DNA of 64,000 nt, taken from positions 7,020,001 through 7,084,000 of the forward strand of contig NZ_LN831790.1 of the NCBI RefSeq assembly GCF_001013905.1. The letters run 5' to 3'. A program made the translations under genes and the position numbers. This DNA comes from Streptomyces leeuwenhoekii (GTDB lineage: Bacteria > Actinomycetota > Actinomycetes > Streptomycetales > Streptomycetaceae). Positions 32,431-41,194 of this stretch are shown piece by piece (positions within the stretch are counted from its first letter, which is position 1; the number at the start of each line of letters is the position of its first letter). Under the pieces are notes generated by a model. The model worked only from the letters and a program-made list of their open reading frames with translations, was not told the DNA's origin and ran no database searches.

Positions 32431-33672
32431 ATGAAGAACCACCTGACCCCCCTGGAGCCGAAGGCCGACAAGGCCACGGTCCGACGGCACAACCTCAGCC
32501 TGGTGCTGCGGGCCGTGCACGACGCGGGGGAGGCGACCAGGGCCGGGATCGCCACGCACGTGGGTCTCACCAGGGCCGCGGTGTCGTCCCTGGTCGAGCA
32601 GTTGCTGGCGTACGGCTTCGTCAGCGAGTGGGGCAAGACGAGCAGCGGGCAGGCCGGACGGCCGGGCACCGTGCTGAAGGTGGCCCGCTCGGGACCGGCC
32701 GGAGTCGGGGTCGAGATCAACATCGACTACATCGCCGTCTGCGTGGTCGACCTCGCCGGCACCGACCGCGTCCGCCTGGTCGAGCACGTCGACAACCGCG
32801 GTGTGCGGCCGTCCGAGGTGCTGGCGCGCGCGGCCCGCCTCACGGCCCGTGCCATCGGGTCGGCGGCCGAGCAGGAACTCGTGCCGGCCGGCGTGCATGT
32901 GGCCCTGCCGGGCCTGGTGAGCGGGGGCACCGTGCGCCAGGCACCCAACCTCGGCTGGCAGCGCGTCGCCGTGGAAGGGCTGTTCGCCCAGGCGCTGCTG
33001 GCGCTGCCCACCCTGCACCGGGCGCTGCCGGTCAGCTCCGACAACGAGGCCAATGTCGCCGCCCTCGCCGAACTCTGGTACGGCGCGGGCACCGAGGGCG
33101 TGCGCAGCTTCCTCTATCTGACCGGCGAGATCGGCATCGGCGGCGCCCTGGTCCTGGGCGGCGAACTGCTGCGCGGCGCGCACGGCTTCGCCGGGGAGAT
33201 CGGCCATATGGTCGTCGATCCGCAGGGCCCGCGGTGCCGGTGCGGCGCCCGCGGCTGCCTGGAGCAGTACGCCGGGCAGGGCGCCCTGCTGACCGCCGCC
33301 GGGCTCGACGCGGACGCGGGGGTCTCCGGCGTCGCCGAGCTCCGGCGGCGGGCCCGGAGCGGCGAGCCGTCCGCCCTGTCCGCGCTGGAGCGGGCGGGAC
33401 GGCAACTGGGTGTCGTGGTGTCGGGCGCGGTCAACCTGTTCGACCCGGACGCGGTGATGCTCGGCGGCGTCTACCGGGAGCTGATGGACTGGCTGGCGCC
33501 CGCCGTCGACCGCGAACTCGCCCTCCGGGTGGTGTCCGGGCTGTGGAGCGCGGGCGGCGACCGGCTGCGCGCCGCTTCCTCGCTGGGGGACGCGGCCCGG
33601 GGCGCCGCCGGGGTGATCGTGCGCGAAGTGCTCGCCGACCCGGTGGCCTACGCCGAACGGGAGGCGGGATGA
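32431..33672 (+). CDS. ROK family transcriptional repressor (XylR/NagC type)
   Basis: 413 residues. A MarR-like helix-turn-helix at about residues 18-75 (TRAGIATHVGLTRAAVSSLV) precedes a ROK domain with VGVEINIDYIAVCVVDLAG, SDNEANVAALAELWYGAG and the zinc motif FAGEIGHM ... CRCGARGCLEQYA. It is the probable regulator of the adjacent carbohydrate genes and should respond to a released sugar such as xylose or glucose. A CATACGCT -10-like box lies close to the ATG. A perfect hairpin follows the stop. Confidence 0.88.
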   Translation: MKNHLTPLEPKADKATVRRHNLSLVLRAVHDAGEATRAGIATHVGLTRAAVSSLVEQLLAYGFVSEWGKTSSGQAGRPGTVLKVARSGPAGVGVEINIDYIAVCVVDLAGTDRVRLVEHVDNRGVRPSEVLARAARLTARAIGSAAEQELVPAGVHVALPGLVSGGTVRQAPNLGWQRVAVEGLFAQALLALPTLHRALPVSSDNEANVAALAELWYGAGTEGVRSFLYLTGEIGIGGALVLGGELLRGAHGFAGEIGHMVVDPQGPRCRCGARGCLEQYAGQGALLTAAGLDADAGVSGVAELRRRARSGEPSALSALERAGRQLGVVVSGAVNLFDPDAVMLGGVYRELMDWLAPAVDRELALRVVSGLWSAGGDRLRAASSLGDAARGAAGVIVREVLADPVAYAEREAG

Positions 33673-33700
33673 CCCGGGCGGGCACACCGGCCCGCCCGGG
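33673..33700. terminator. Terminator after the ROK repressor gene
   Basis: Arms CCCGGGCGGGC (33673-33683) and GCCCGCCCGGG (33690-33700) are exact complements with a 6-nt loop, starting one base after the stop codon. It can serve the convergent GH1 operon as well. Confidence 0.8.
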
Positions 33701-33804
33701 CGCCGGGACGAGCGGAGCGGACCGGTGCGCCTGCCGGGAAGCCGGGCGGCGGGCGGGACCGGGGCCGCCCGCCCGGGCCCGGCGGCCCGCGCGGCCCGTC
33801 GCGG

Positions 33805-35184
33805 TCAGCGGCGCTGCGCCGCGATCATCTCCCGGTACCAGTGGTAGCTGTCCTTGGGGGTGCGCCGCTGTGTGTCGTAGTCGACGCGGACGATCCCGAA
33901 CCGCTTCCCGTAGCCGTACGCCCACTCGAAGTTGTCCAGCAGCGACCAGACGTAGTAGCCGCGGACGTCGACGCCGGCGTCCATCGCCGCCCGCAGCGCG
34001 GTGAGATGGTCGCGCAGATAGGCCACGCGGTCGGCGTCGTGCACCGCCCCGTCGGCGGCGACCGTGTCGTCCTCCGCCGAGCCGTTCTCGGTGATGTGGA
34101 TCGGCGGCAGCGCGTCCCCGTACTGCTGCTTCAGCCGCACGAGCAGGTCGGTGAAGGTGTCCGGGGCGACCGGCCAGCCCATCGCCGTGTGCCGCACGCC
34201 CGGCAGCCGCACCTCCTCGTAGCGGTTGTCCGTCGCCGTGCGCCGGGCCGGGTCGGCCTCCCGGTGCGGGGCGTCGGCGACCACGATCGGCCGGTAGTAG
34301 TTGACGCCGAGGAAGTCCAGCGGCTGGGAGATCAGCTCCAGGTCGCCGTCGCGCCGGAAGTCCTGGCCGGTGATCAGCTCGCCCCAGGTCTCCTCCTCCG
34401 TGGCCGGGTAGCGGCCGGCCAGGATCGGCTCGGTCCACACCAGATTGTGCTGGGTGTCCGCGCGGACCACGGCCGCCAGATCGGCGGGGGAGTCGGTGGC
34501 CGGCAGGTTCCGGTCCAGGTTGAGCGTGATGCCCACCTCGCGCACCCCGGCCGCCCGCAGCGCCGACACCGCCAGTCCGTGGCCCACCAGCAGGTGGTGG
34601 GCGGCGGCCAGGGCGCCCCGGCCCTCGCGGGCGCCGGGCGCGTGGCGGCCGACGGAGTAGCCGAGGAAGGCGCTGCACCACGGCTCGTTCAGGGTGATCC
34701 AGCGCGGCACCCGGTCACCGAGACGCTCGGCGACCGCGGCCGTGTACGCGGCGAACCGCTCGGCCGTCTCCCGCACCCGCCAGCCGCCCCGGTCCTCCAG
34801 CGCCTGGGGCAGGTCCCAGTGGTAGAGGGTGGCGGCCGGCTCGATGCCCGCCGCGAGCAGCTCGTCCACCAGCCGGGAGTAGAAGTCCAGGCCCTTGGGG
34901 TTCACCGGGCCCGAGCCGTCGGGCACGATCCGCGGCCAGGCGATCGAGAAGCGGTAGGAGTCCACGCCCAGGTCGCGCAGGAGCGCCACGTCCTCCGGGT
35001 AGCGGTGGTAGTGGTCGCAGGCGACATCGCCGGTGTCGCCGTCCGAGACCAGGCCGGGGGTGTGGCTGTAGGTGTCCCAGATCGACGGGCCGCGGCCGTC
35101 CTCGCGCGCCGCTCCCTCGATCTGGTACGAGGCGGTCGCCGCGCCGAAGACGAAACCGGGTGGGAAACCGGGGAAGTCACTCAT
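33805..35184 (-). CDS. Glycoside hydrolase family 1 beta-glucosidase
   Basis: 459 residues, normal GH1 length. FPPGFVFGAATASYQIEGA at the start, the acid/base Glu in WITLNEPWCSAFLGY and the nucleophile Glu in IHITENGSAEDD are all present, as is the aglycone-site SLLDNFEWAYGYGKRFG. No signal peptide, so it cleaves imported beta-linked oligosaccharides in the cytoplasm. It is the last gene of the ABC transporter operon, 31 bp after the second permease. Confidence 0.92.
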   Translation of the reverse strand: MSDFPGFPPGFVFGAATASYQIEGAAREDGRGPSIWDTYSHTPGLVSDGDTGDVACDHYHRYPEDVALLRDLGVDSYRFSIAWPRIVPDGSGPVNPKGLDFYSRLVDELLAAGIEPAATLYHWDLPQALEDRGGWRVRETAERFAAYTAAVAERLGDRVPRWITLNEPWCSAFLGYSVGRHAPGAREGRGALAAAHHLLVGHGLAVSALRAAGVREVGITLNLDRNLPATDSPADLAAVVRADTQHNLVWTEPILAGRYPATEEETWGELITGQDFRRDGDLELISQPLDFLGVNYYRPIVVADAPHREADPARRTATDNRYEEVRLPGVRHTAMGWPVAPDTFTDLLVRLKQQYGDALPPIHITENGSAEDDTVAADGAVHDADRVAYLRDHLTALRAAMDAGVDVRGYYVWSLLDNFEWAYGYGKRFGIVRVDYDTQRRTPKDSYHWYREMIAAQRR

Positions 35185-35215
35185 GGGATCGGACCCATCT
35201 CCAGAGGTGTGGTGG

Positions 35216-36052
35216 TCACTTGACGGATCCGCCGGTGATGCCGGCGGCGATGTACTTCTGGGCCAGGACGAGCAGGATCGCCGCCGGGACCGCGGACAGG
35301 ACGGACGCCGCCATCACCGAGCCCCAGTCGCCGACGTGCGCGCCGATGTACTGGTAGATGCCCAGTGTGATCGGCTTGACGTCGTCCGTGGTGTTCAGGG
35401 TGAGCGCGAACATGAAGTCGCTCCACGAGAACAGGAACGCGAACAGGCCCGAGGTGATCAGGGAGTTGCGGCTCATCGGCAGCACCACCCGCAGGAACGT
35501 GCGCACCGGCCCGGCCCCGTCCAGCTCCGCGGCCTCGATCACCTCGCCCGGGATGGACACCATGAAGGACCGCATCAGCACGATGGAGAACGGGATGCCG
35601 AGCGAGGCGTCCGCCAGCATCAGGCCGAAGTAGGAGTTGACCAGGCCGAGGTCGACGTACGAGTTGTACAGCGCGTTGGCGATGACGATGCCCGGCACCA
35701 TCTGGGTGATCAGCGTGCCGAACACGATCCCGCGCGAGCCGCGCAGTCCGAAGCGGGCCAGTCCGTACGCCGCCGGAGCCGCGATCAGCAGGCAGATCGC
35801 GACGGCGCCGAGCGAGACCAGCAGCGAGGTGAGCAGGTGACCGCCCTGGTCGCTGACGGCCTTGGAGAAGCCGGACAGGTCCAGGCTGCCCGGCACCGGG
35901 TCGACCTGGAGCAGCCCCGACTCGGGCTGGAGCGCGGTGTTGAGCATCCAGTACAGCGGGAACAGCATCACGCACAGGATGAGCAGCCCGGCGAGGGTGG
36001 AGCCCCAGCGGCGCCGGGGCGTGGTCGGCGTGGGAGCGGCCATGTCCGTCAC
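35216..36052 (-). CDS. Carbohydrate ABC transporter permease (MalG-like)
   Basis: 278 residues with six membrane helices and the EAA loop EAAELDGAGPVRTFLRVVLP typical of CUT1 sugar importers. It forms the membrane channel with the upstream permease. The GTG at 36052 overlaps the stop of that gene (GTGA); ATG 36043 with GAGGGGAAG upstream is an alternative. Confidence 0.9.
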   Translation of the reverse strand: MTDMAAPTPTTPRRRWGSTLAGLLILCVMLFPLYWMLNTALQPESGLLQVDPVPGSLDLSGFSKAVSDQGGHLLTSLLVSLGAVAICLLIAAPAAYGLARFGLRGSRGIVFGTLITQMVPGIVIANALYNSYVDLGLVNSYFGLMLADASLGIPFSIVLMRSFMVSIPGEVIEAAELDGAGPVRTFLRVVLPMSRNSLITSGLFAFLFSWSDFMFALTLNTTDDVKPITLGIYQYIGAHVGDWGSVMAASVLSAVPAAILLVLAQKYIAAGITGGSVK

Positions 36053-36996
36053 TTCCCCTCGGTGCGGTTGGCCCGCAGGTAGAACACCGCGAACACCGCG
36101 GAGATCAGGATGAGTACGTTGCCGACGACCGCGCCCGCCCCGAAGTCGAGCTGCACGAAGGAGTTCTGGTAGGTGAGCGTGCCGAGGGTCTGGGTCGCGT
36201 CGGCGGGGCCGCCGTCGGTGAGGGCGAGGATCAGGTCGAGGATCTTGACCGTCGACATGAAGCCGAGCACGAGGACGACCGTGATGACGGGCTTGAGCAT
36301 CGGCAGGGTGACCGACCGGAAGATCCGCCACGCCGACGCGCCGTCCAGCGAGGCCGCCTCGTACAGCTCCTTCGGGATCTCCTGGAGGCCGCCGTACAGG
36401 ATGACCATGTTGAACGGGATGCCGATCCAGATGTTGACCAGCACCACCGACAGCAGGGCCAGGTCCGGGCTGGTGAGCCACGGCGTGTGACCGCCAAGGC
36501 CCAGGGTGTCCAGGAACGAGTTGAGCACGCCCGTGTCCTGGTCGAGGATGCGCCGCCACACGATGCCGGACACCACCATGGGCACCAGCCAGGGCAGCAG
36601 GATCAGCGAGCGCAGCGCCCCGCTCAGGGGGAACCTGCGGTTGAAGAAGACGGCCAGGGCGAGTCCGGCGCAGAACTGCCCGAGCAGCGAGCCGGCGGTG
36701 AAGACGAGCGTGTGCCACAGGGCCTTGCCGAACAGGGCGTCCTGGAACACGTGGGCCCAGTTGTCGGTGCCGTTGAAGGGCGCCTCGCCGGTGAAGAACG
36801 TCTTCGGGGTGTAGTGCTGGAAGCTCATCACGACGTTGCGGACGAGCGGGAAGCCGAAGAACAGCAGCATGAAGACGACCGCGGGGGCGACGAACCCCCA
36901 CTGGGCGAGCCGGCGGCGCAGCCGGCCGGAGCCGGGGGCGCGGGCCGCCGTGGCGGTGGCGGCGGGCGCCGGAGCGGTGGCGGTGGACGTGGTCAT
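36049..36996 (-). CDS. Carbohydrate ABC transporter permease (MalF-like)
   Basis: 315 residues. A basic, Ala-rich N-terminus is followed by six helices; the EAA motif is EAASLDGASAWRIFRSVTLP. Typical CUT1 MalF-like partner. It starts 11 bp after the binding protein gene ends and overlaps the next permease by four bases, so SBP, both permeases and the GH1 gene form one operon. No ATPase gene is nearby; Streptomyces CUT1 systems usually share the ATPase MsiK. Confidence 0.91.
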   Translation of the reverse strand: MTTSTATAPAPAATATAARAPGSGRLRRRLAQWGFVAPAVVFMLLFFGFPLVRNVVMSFQHYTPKTFFTGEAPFNGTDNWAHVFQDALFGKALWHTLVFTAGSLLGQFCAGLALAVFFNRRFPLSGALRSLILLPWLVPMVVSGIVWRRILDQDTGVLNSFLDTLGLGGHTPWLTSPDLALLSVVLVNIWIGIPFNMVILYGGLQEIPKELYEAASLDGASAWRIFRSVTLPMLKPVITVVLVLGFMSTVKILDLILALTDGGPADATQTLGTLTYQNSFVQLDFGAGAVVGNVLILISAVFAVFYLRANRTEGK

Positions 36997-37007
36997 GGCG
37001 GTGTACC

Positions 37008-38303
37008 TCAGTTCCCGCTCGTGGCCCGCTGCTGGGCGCGCCGGAGGGCGGCTTCGCTGGACTGGCCGGTCAGGGCGGACTGGAAGGCGCTCTGCAGGGC
37101 GAGCGACACGTTCGGCCAGCCGGCGCCGAGCCGCGCCGTACGGGACCGGGCGGCGGCCACCTGGTCGGCGAGGGCGTCCAGCTCGGGCACCCGCTCCCGC
37201 CAGACGGCGGCGGCCTTGGCGTTGGCCGGGACCATCCAGCTGTTGAGGGCGTAGGTGAGTTGCTCCTTCTCACTCGCCAGGCAGGCGACGATCCGGCCCG
37301 CCGTCCGCTCCCGCTGAGCGTCGCCGGTCCTGGGCACGGTGAGCACGGCGCCGCCGAGCGGACCGACCGATGTCGCACCGGCCTCGGGTACCGGGATCTC
37401 GGCGATGCCCCAGTGCAGCGACTTCCTGGTGTTGAGGGTCTCCACCTGCCACGGCCCGTTGATCATCATGGCCGCGTTGCCGGCCATGAACTGGTCGTTG
37501 ACGTCGGCCTGCGTCCAGTTGACCGTCGACTTCGACAGCGAGCCGTCCTTCAGCAGCGCCTTCCAGTAGTCGAGGGCCTCCACGACCCGCGGGCCGTCCA
37601 GCTTGCGCTCGTCGCCGCCGTTGGACCACATGAACGGCGTGAACTGGAAGACGCCGTCCTCCGCGCCGCCCGCGCTCAGCGCCAGCCCGTACCGCTTGCC
37701 CTCGGTCAGCTTCCGCGCGGTCTCGCGCAGCTCGGCCCAGGTGGTGGGCACCCGCACCCCGGCCTCGTCGAGGACGTCCTTGTTGTAGAAGAGCGCGAGC
37801 GTGTTCACCGACCGCGCCGCACCGTAGTACGTCCCCTTGTAGGAACCGAAGTTCACGATCCCCTCGGGGACGTCCCGGGTGCTCAGGCCCAGCGTCCGCA
37901 GGTCGACGAGGCCGCCGGCCTCCGCGAAGACCGGCATCTCGGAGGCGTCGAACTGCACGATGTCCGGCAGCGACTTGGAGGACGCCATGCGCAGCGCCTT
38001 CGTCATCACCTGCGCCGCGGGAACGCTCTGCTGCTCGATCCGTACGCCCAGCCGCTCGCCGCAGCGGGCCATCGCCTCCGCGTCCCAGCGGTGGTAGGAC
38101 TCGTCGGTCGAGGAGTTCATCACGGTGTACACATCGCCGTCGCGTTGCTGCGCGCAGCCGCTCAGCGCCACCCCGGCGATCAGGACGGAGGCGGCGGCCA
38201 GCGGCGTGACGGCTCCGCGCGAGCCCGCGCGCAGGCGGCGTACGGCGGCCGGAGAAGGTGCTGTCACGGTGGGTGTACTGCCCCGCGTGAAGCGTTCGGA
38301 CAT
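37008..38303 (-). CDS. Extracellular sugar-binding lipoprotein of the ABC transporter
   Basis: 431 residues. The N-terminus has a twin-Arg-like/basic stretch, a hydrophobic segment TPLAAASVLIAGVALSGC and the lipobox LSGC, so it is anchored by lipid at Cys50. The mature part is a family 1 solute-binding protein (DIVQFDASEMPVFAEAGGLV, ALFYNKDVLDEAGVRVPTTW, MINGPWQVETLN). It should capture an oligosaccharide for the two permeases. ATG 38303 gives a rather long n-region; a later start inside the first 20 residues is possible. Confidence 0.9.
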   Translation of the reverse strand: MSERFTRGSTPTVTAPSPAAVRRLRAGSRGAVTPLAAASVLIAGVALSGCAQQRDGDVYTVMNSSTDESYHRWDAEAMARCGERLGVRIEQQSVPAAQVMTKALRMASSKSLPDIVQFDASEMPVFAEAGGLVDLRTLGLSTRDVPEGIVNFGSYKGTYYGAARSVNTLALFYNKDVLDEAGVRVPTTWAELRETARKLTEGKRYGLALSAGGAEDGVFQFTPFMWSNGGDERKLDGPRVVEALDYWKALLKDGSLSKSTVNWTQADVNDQFMAGNAAMMINGPWQVETLNTRKSLHWGIAEIPVPEAGATSVGPLGGAVLTVPRTGDAQRERTAGRIVACLASEKEQLTYALNSWMVPANAKAAAVWRERVPELDALADQVAAARSRTARLGAGWPNVSLALQSAFQSALTGQSSEAALRRAQQRATSGN

Positions 38304-38325
38304 TGCTGCGGCCCTTGCTGTCGTA

Positions 38326-38378
38326 CCGTTCGGCCCCTTCGCCGAACGGATTTGTTTGATGTGATGACTAATACGTCA
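38326..38378. promoter_or_regulatory. Dyads in the leader of the binding protein gene
   Basis: A perfect 9-bp inverted repeat CCGTTCGGC-N6-GCCGAACGG (38326-38349) lies 22 bp upstream of the SBP start, and TGAC-N6-GTCA (38365-38378) just beyond it in an AT-rich patch. Both are candidates for the ROK repressor or a general sugar regulator. The first contains CCGAAC, which recurs at 38692-38723. Confidence 0.5.
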
Positions 38379-38579
38379 GCAATAGGTTGGCGCGCTAGAG
38401 GAAGTGGCGTCCGTCTCCCTGTTCCGGAGGGTGAAAACCGCTTGCCGTTCGGTAATCGGCCCTGGTCACGCTGTCGCTTCCGCGTCGAGGGCTCCCTCAG
38501 CGGCATTTGTTTTGTGTACGATCAAATCGCTTCGCGCGGTCCCTTCCGGGGCCGTCGGACAGCTCCAGGCCGAAACTCC

Positions 38580-38682
38580 GTCGACAGTTCGTCGAAGCGC
38601 CGTCGAACTCGGTCGAATCGCCGTCGAAACGGCGTCGAACGAGTGTCGAAAGGCCGTCGAATTCCTGTCGAACGAAGTCGAA
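38580..38682. repeat. Phased array of ten GTCGA(A/C) boxes
   Basis: GTCGAC at 38580 and GTCGAA at 38591, 38602, 38612, 38623, 38634, 38645, 38656, 38667 and 38677: steps of 11,11,10,11,11,11,11,11,10 bp (mean 10.8). The 4-5 bp between boxes differ in every unit, so the core and the spacing are kept rather than a whole repeat unit. It lies in the divergent region between the SBP and GH31 genes. Confidence 0.85.
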
Positions 38683-38691
38683 TGGGCCGGC

Positions 38692-38723
38692 CCGAACAGC
38701 TCGGCCGAACAGCTCCGCCGAAC
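38692..38723. repeat. Three CCGAAC boxes with 13-bp period
   Basis: CCGAACAGCTC at 38692 and 38705, then CCGAACGG at 38718, directly after the GTCGAA array and 43 bp before the GH31 start. CCGAAC also forms one arm of the hairpin at 38341. Confidence 0.6.
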
Positions 38724-38765
38724 GGTTCCCCCACCGGACGGATCCCGCCCCACCCGAGGAAGATC

Positions 38766-41036
38766 ATGAAGTTCACCGATGGCTTCTGGCTCGTCCGCGA
38801 CGGCGTGCGCATCTCGTACGCCACCGACGTCCGCGACGTGCGCTCCGGCGCCGACCGCTTCACCGCCCACGCCGCCGTCCGGAAGGTGACCGGCAGAGGA
38901 GGCACGCTCAACGCGCCGCTCCTCACGGTCGACTGCTTCTCCCCGGCCGAGGGCGTGATCGGCGTCCGCGTCACGCACCACGCGGGCAAGCGCCGCCCGG
39001 GCCCCGACTTCGCCCTCACCACGCCCGGCGGCGAGACCGCCCGGGTGCGCCGGGACGGCACCGTCACGGAGCTGACCAGCGGCCCGCTGACCCTCCGGCT
39101 GGACGAGTCCGCCCCCTGGGCGCTCACCTTCCACGACGCGGACGGACGCGAGCTGACCCGGTCGGGCCGCAAGGGCACCGCCTTCGCCGTCACCGGCGAC
39201 GGCGCCCACCACATGCTCGCCCAGCTCGCGCTCGGAGTCGGCGAGCAGATCTACGGCCTCGGCGAGCGTTTCACCCCGTTCGTCAAGAACGGCCAGGTCG
39301 TCGACATCTGGCAGGCCGACGGCGGCACCAGCAGCGAGCAGGCGTACAAGAACGTCCCCTTCTACCTCTCCTCCCGCGGCTACGGCGTCTTCGTCAACCA
39401 CCCCGGCGCGGTCTCCTTCGAGGTCGGCTCCGAGTCCGTCGGGCAGGTGCAGTTCAGCGTCGAGGACCAGACGCTGGAGTACTACGTCGTCGCGGGCCCC
39501 ACCCCCAAGGACGTCCTGACCCGCTACACGGCCCTCACCGGCCGCCCGGCCCTGCCGCCCGCCTGGTCCTTCGGCCTGTGGCTCAGCACCTCCTTCACCA
39601 CCTCCTACGACGAGCGGACCGTGATGTCCTTCGTCGACGGCATGGCCGAGCGCGGCATCCCCCTGTCCGTCTTCCACTTCGACTGCTTCTGGATGCGCGA
39701 GTACCAGTGGTGCGACTTCCAGTGGGACCCGGACGTCTTCCCCGACCCGGAGGGCATGCTGGCCCGGCTGAAGGAGAAGGGCCTGAGGGTGAGCGCCTGG
39801 ATCAACCCCTACATCGCCCAGAAGTCCCCGCTGTTCGACGAGGCCGCCGCCCTCGGCCACCTGGTGCGCCGGCCGAACGGCGACATCTGGCAGTGGGACC
39901 TGTGGCAGGCGGGCATGGGCCTGGTCGACTTCACCAGCCCCGAGGCCCGCGCCTGGTTCCAGTCGAAGCTGAAGCCGCTGCTGGACCAGGGCGTCGACTG
40001 CTTCAAGACCGACTTCGGCGAGCGCGTCCCCACCGACGTCGTCTGGCACGACGGCTCCGACCCCGAGCGGATGCACAACTACTACACCCACCTCTACAAC
40101 CGGACCGTGTTCGAACTTTTGGAGAAGGAGCGGGGCCACGGCGAGGCCGTGCTCTTCGCCCGGTCCGCGACCGCGGGCGGACAGCAGTACCCGGTGCACT
40201 GGGGCGGCGACTGCTGGTCCTCCTTCGAGGCCATGGCCGAGTCGCTGCGCGGCGGTCTGTCGCTGTCCCTGAGCGGCTTCGGCTTCTGGAGCCACGACAT
40301 CGGCGGCTTCGAGGGCACCCCCGAGCCGTCGGTGTTCAAGCGCTGGCTGGCCTTCGGCCTGCTGTCCTCGCACAGCCGCCTGCACGGCTCGTCGTCGTAC
40401 CGGGTGCCGTGGGAGTTCGGCGACGAGGCGGTCGACGTCGCCCGGCGGTTCACCCTGCTCAAGCAGCGGCTCATGCCCTACCTGTACGGCGCCGCCGCCG
40501 AGGCCCACCGCACCGGCGTGCCGGTCATGCGGCCCATGGTGCTGGAGTTCCCGCACGACCCGGCGTGCCGCCCGCTGGACCGCCAGTACATGCTCGGCCC
40601 CGACCTGCTGGTCGCCCCCGTCTTCACCGAGGACGGCGAGGTGGAGGTCTACCTCCCCGAGGGCACCTGGACCCACCTGCTGAGCGGAGAGAAGGTCACC
40701 GGCCCGGCCTGGCGCACCGAACGGCACGGCTACGACAGCCTCCCGCTCTACGTCCGTGAGGGCGCCGTCCTGCCGCTGGCCGCCGAGGGCACGCGCCCCG
40801 ACGGCGACTGGCTGGACGCGCTCACCCTGCTCGTCCACCCGCCCACCGGACCCGAGTACGCCGCCGAGGTCACCGTGCCCGACGCGACCGGGGCGCCGGC
40901 GGCCGGCTTCCGCGTACGGCGCGAGGGCGATCTGCTGCGCGTCACCGGGAGCGGCGGCGGCCGGCCGTTCACCGTGCGGGTGGCCGGCGGCCCGAGCGCC
41001 GAGGGGACGGGCGAGGTGACCGTGCCGCTGGCCTGA
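38766..41036 (+). CDS. Glycoside hydrolase family 31 alpha-xylosidase (YicI-like)
   Basis: 756 residues, close to YicI length (772). MKFTDGFWLVRDGVRISYAT is the typical N-terminal beta-sandwich start; the catalytic nucleophile is Asp in DCFKTDFGERVP and the acid/base region is HWGGDCWSSFEAM; YGLGERFTPFVKNGQ and WDLWQAGMGLVDFTSP match alpha-xylosidases. No signal peptide. It should remove alpha-xylose from isoprimeverose or xyloglucan fragments imported by the divergent ABC operon, whose GH1 enzyme would hydrolyse the beta-glucan backbone. GAGGAAG precedes the ATG. Confidence 0.92.
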   Translation: MKFTDGFWLVRDGVRISYATDVRDVRSGADRFTAHAAVRKVTGRGGTLNAPLLTVDCFSPAEGVIGVRVTHHAGKRRPGPDFALTTPGGETARVRRDGTVTELTSGPLTLRLDESAPWALTFHDADGRELTRSGRKGTAFAVTGDGAHHMLAQLALGVGEQIYGLGERFTPFVKNGQVVDIWQADGGTSSEQAYKNVPFYLSSRGYGVFVNHPGAVSFEVGSESVGQVQFSVEDQTLEYYVVAGPTPKDVLTRYTALTGRPALPPAWSFGLWLSTSFTTSYDERTVMSFVDGMAERGIPLSVFHFDCFWMREYQWCDFQWDPDVFPDPEGMLARLKEKGLRVSAWINPYIAQKSPLFDEAAALGHLVRRPNGDIWQWDLWQAGMGLVDFTSPEARAWFQSKLKPLLDQGVDCFKTDFGERVPTDVVWHDGSDPERMHNYYTHLYNRTVFELLEKERGHGEAVLFARSATAGGQQYPVHWGGDCWSSFEAMAESLRGGLSLSLSGFGFWSHDIGGFEGTPEPSVFKRWLAFGLLSSHSRLHGSSSYRVPWEFGDEAVDVARRFTLLKQRLMPYLYGAAAEAHRTGVPVMRPMVLEFPHDPACRPLDRQYMLGPDLLVAPVFTEDGEVEVYLPEGTWTHLLSGEKVTGPAWRTERHGYDSLPLYVREGAVLPLAAEGTRPDGDWLDALTLLVHPPTGPEYAAEVTVPDATGAPAAGFRVRREGDLLRVTGSGGGRPFTVRVAGGPSAEGTGEVTVPLA

Positions 41037-41143
41037 CGGGCGCCTGCGCGCGGCGGGCAGGCGCCGGGCCCCGGCGGACGGCGCGCCGGACAGGACACGC
41101 GCGGCGGGGCCGCCCGCCTTCGCCGCGCCCGCCGCCGGGACCC

Positions 41144-41194
41144 GGCGCCCTGCCCTGCCAGCCCTCCCGCGCGCGGGGGGGCCGGCAGGGCGCC
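41144..41194. terminator. Terminator between GH31 and the convergent membrane protein gene
   Basis: Arms GGCGCCCTGCC (41144-41154) and GGCAGGGCGCC (41184-41194) are exact complements; the 29-nt interior itself pairs CCTCCCGC with GCGGGG-type sequence. It abuts the stop of the minus-strand gene. Confidence 0.7.

Noticed and set aside
38580..38723. Possible CRISPR array from regularly spaced repeats
   Set aside because: The repeated core is only 6 bp with 4-5 bp between copies; CRISPR repeats and spacers are each over 20 bp, and no cas genes are near.
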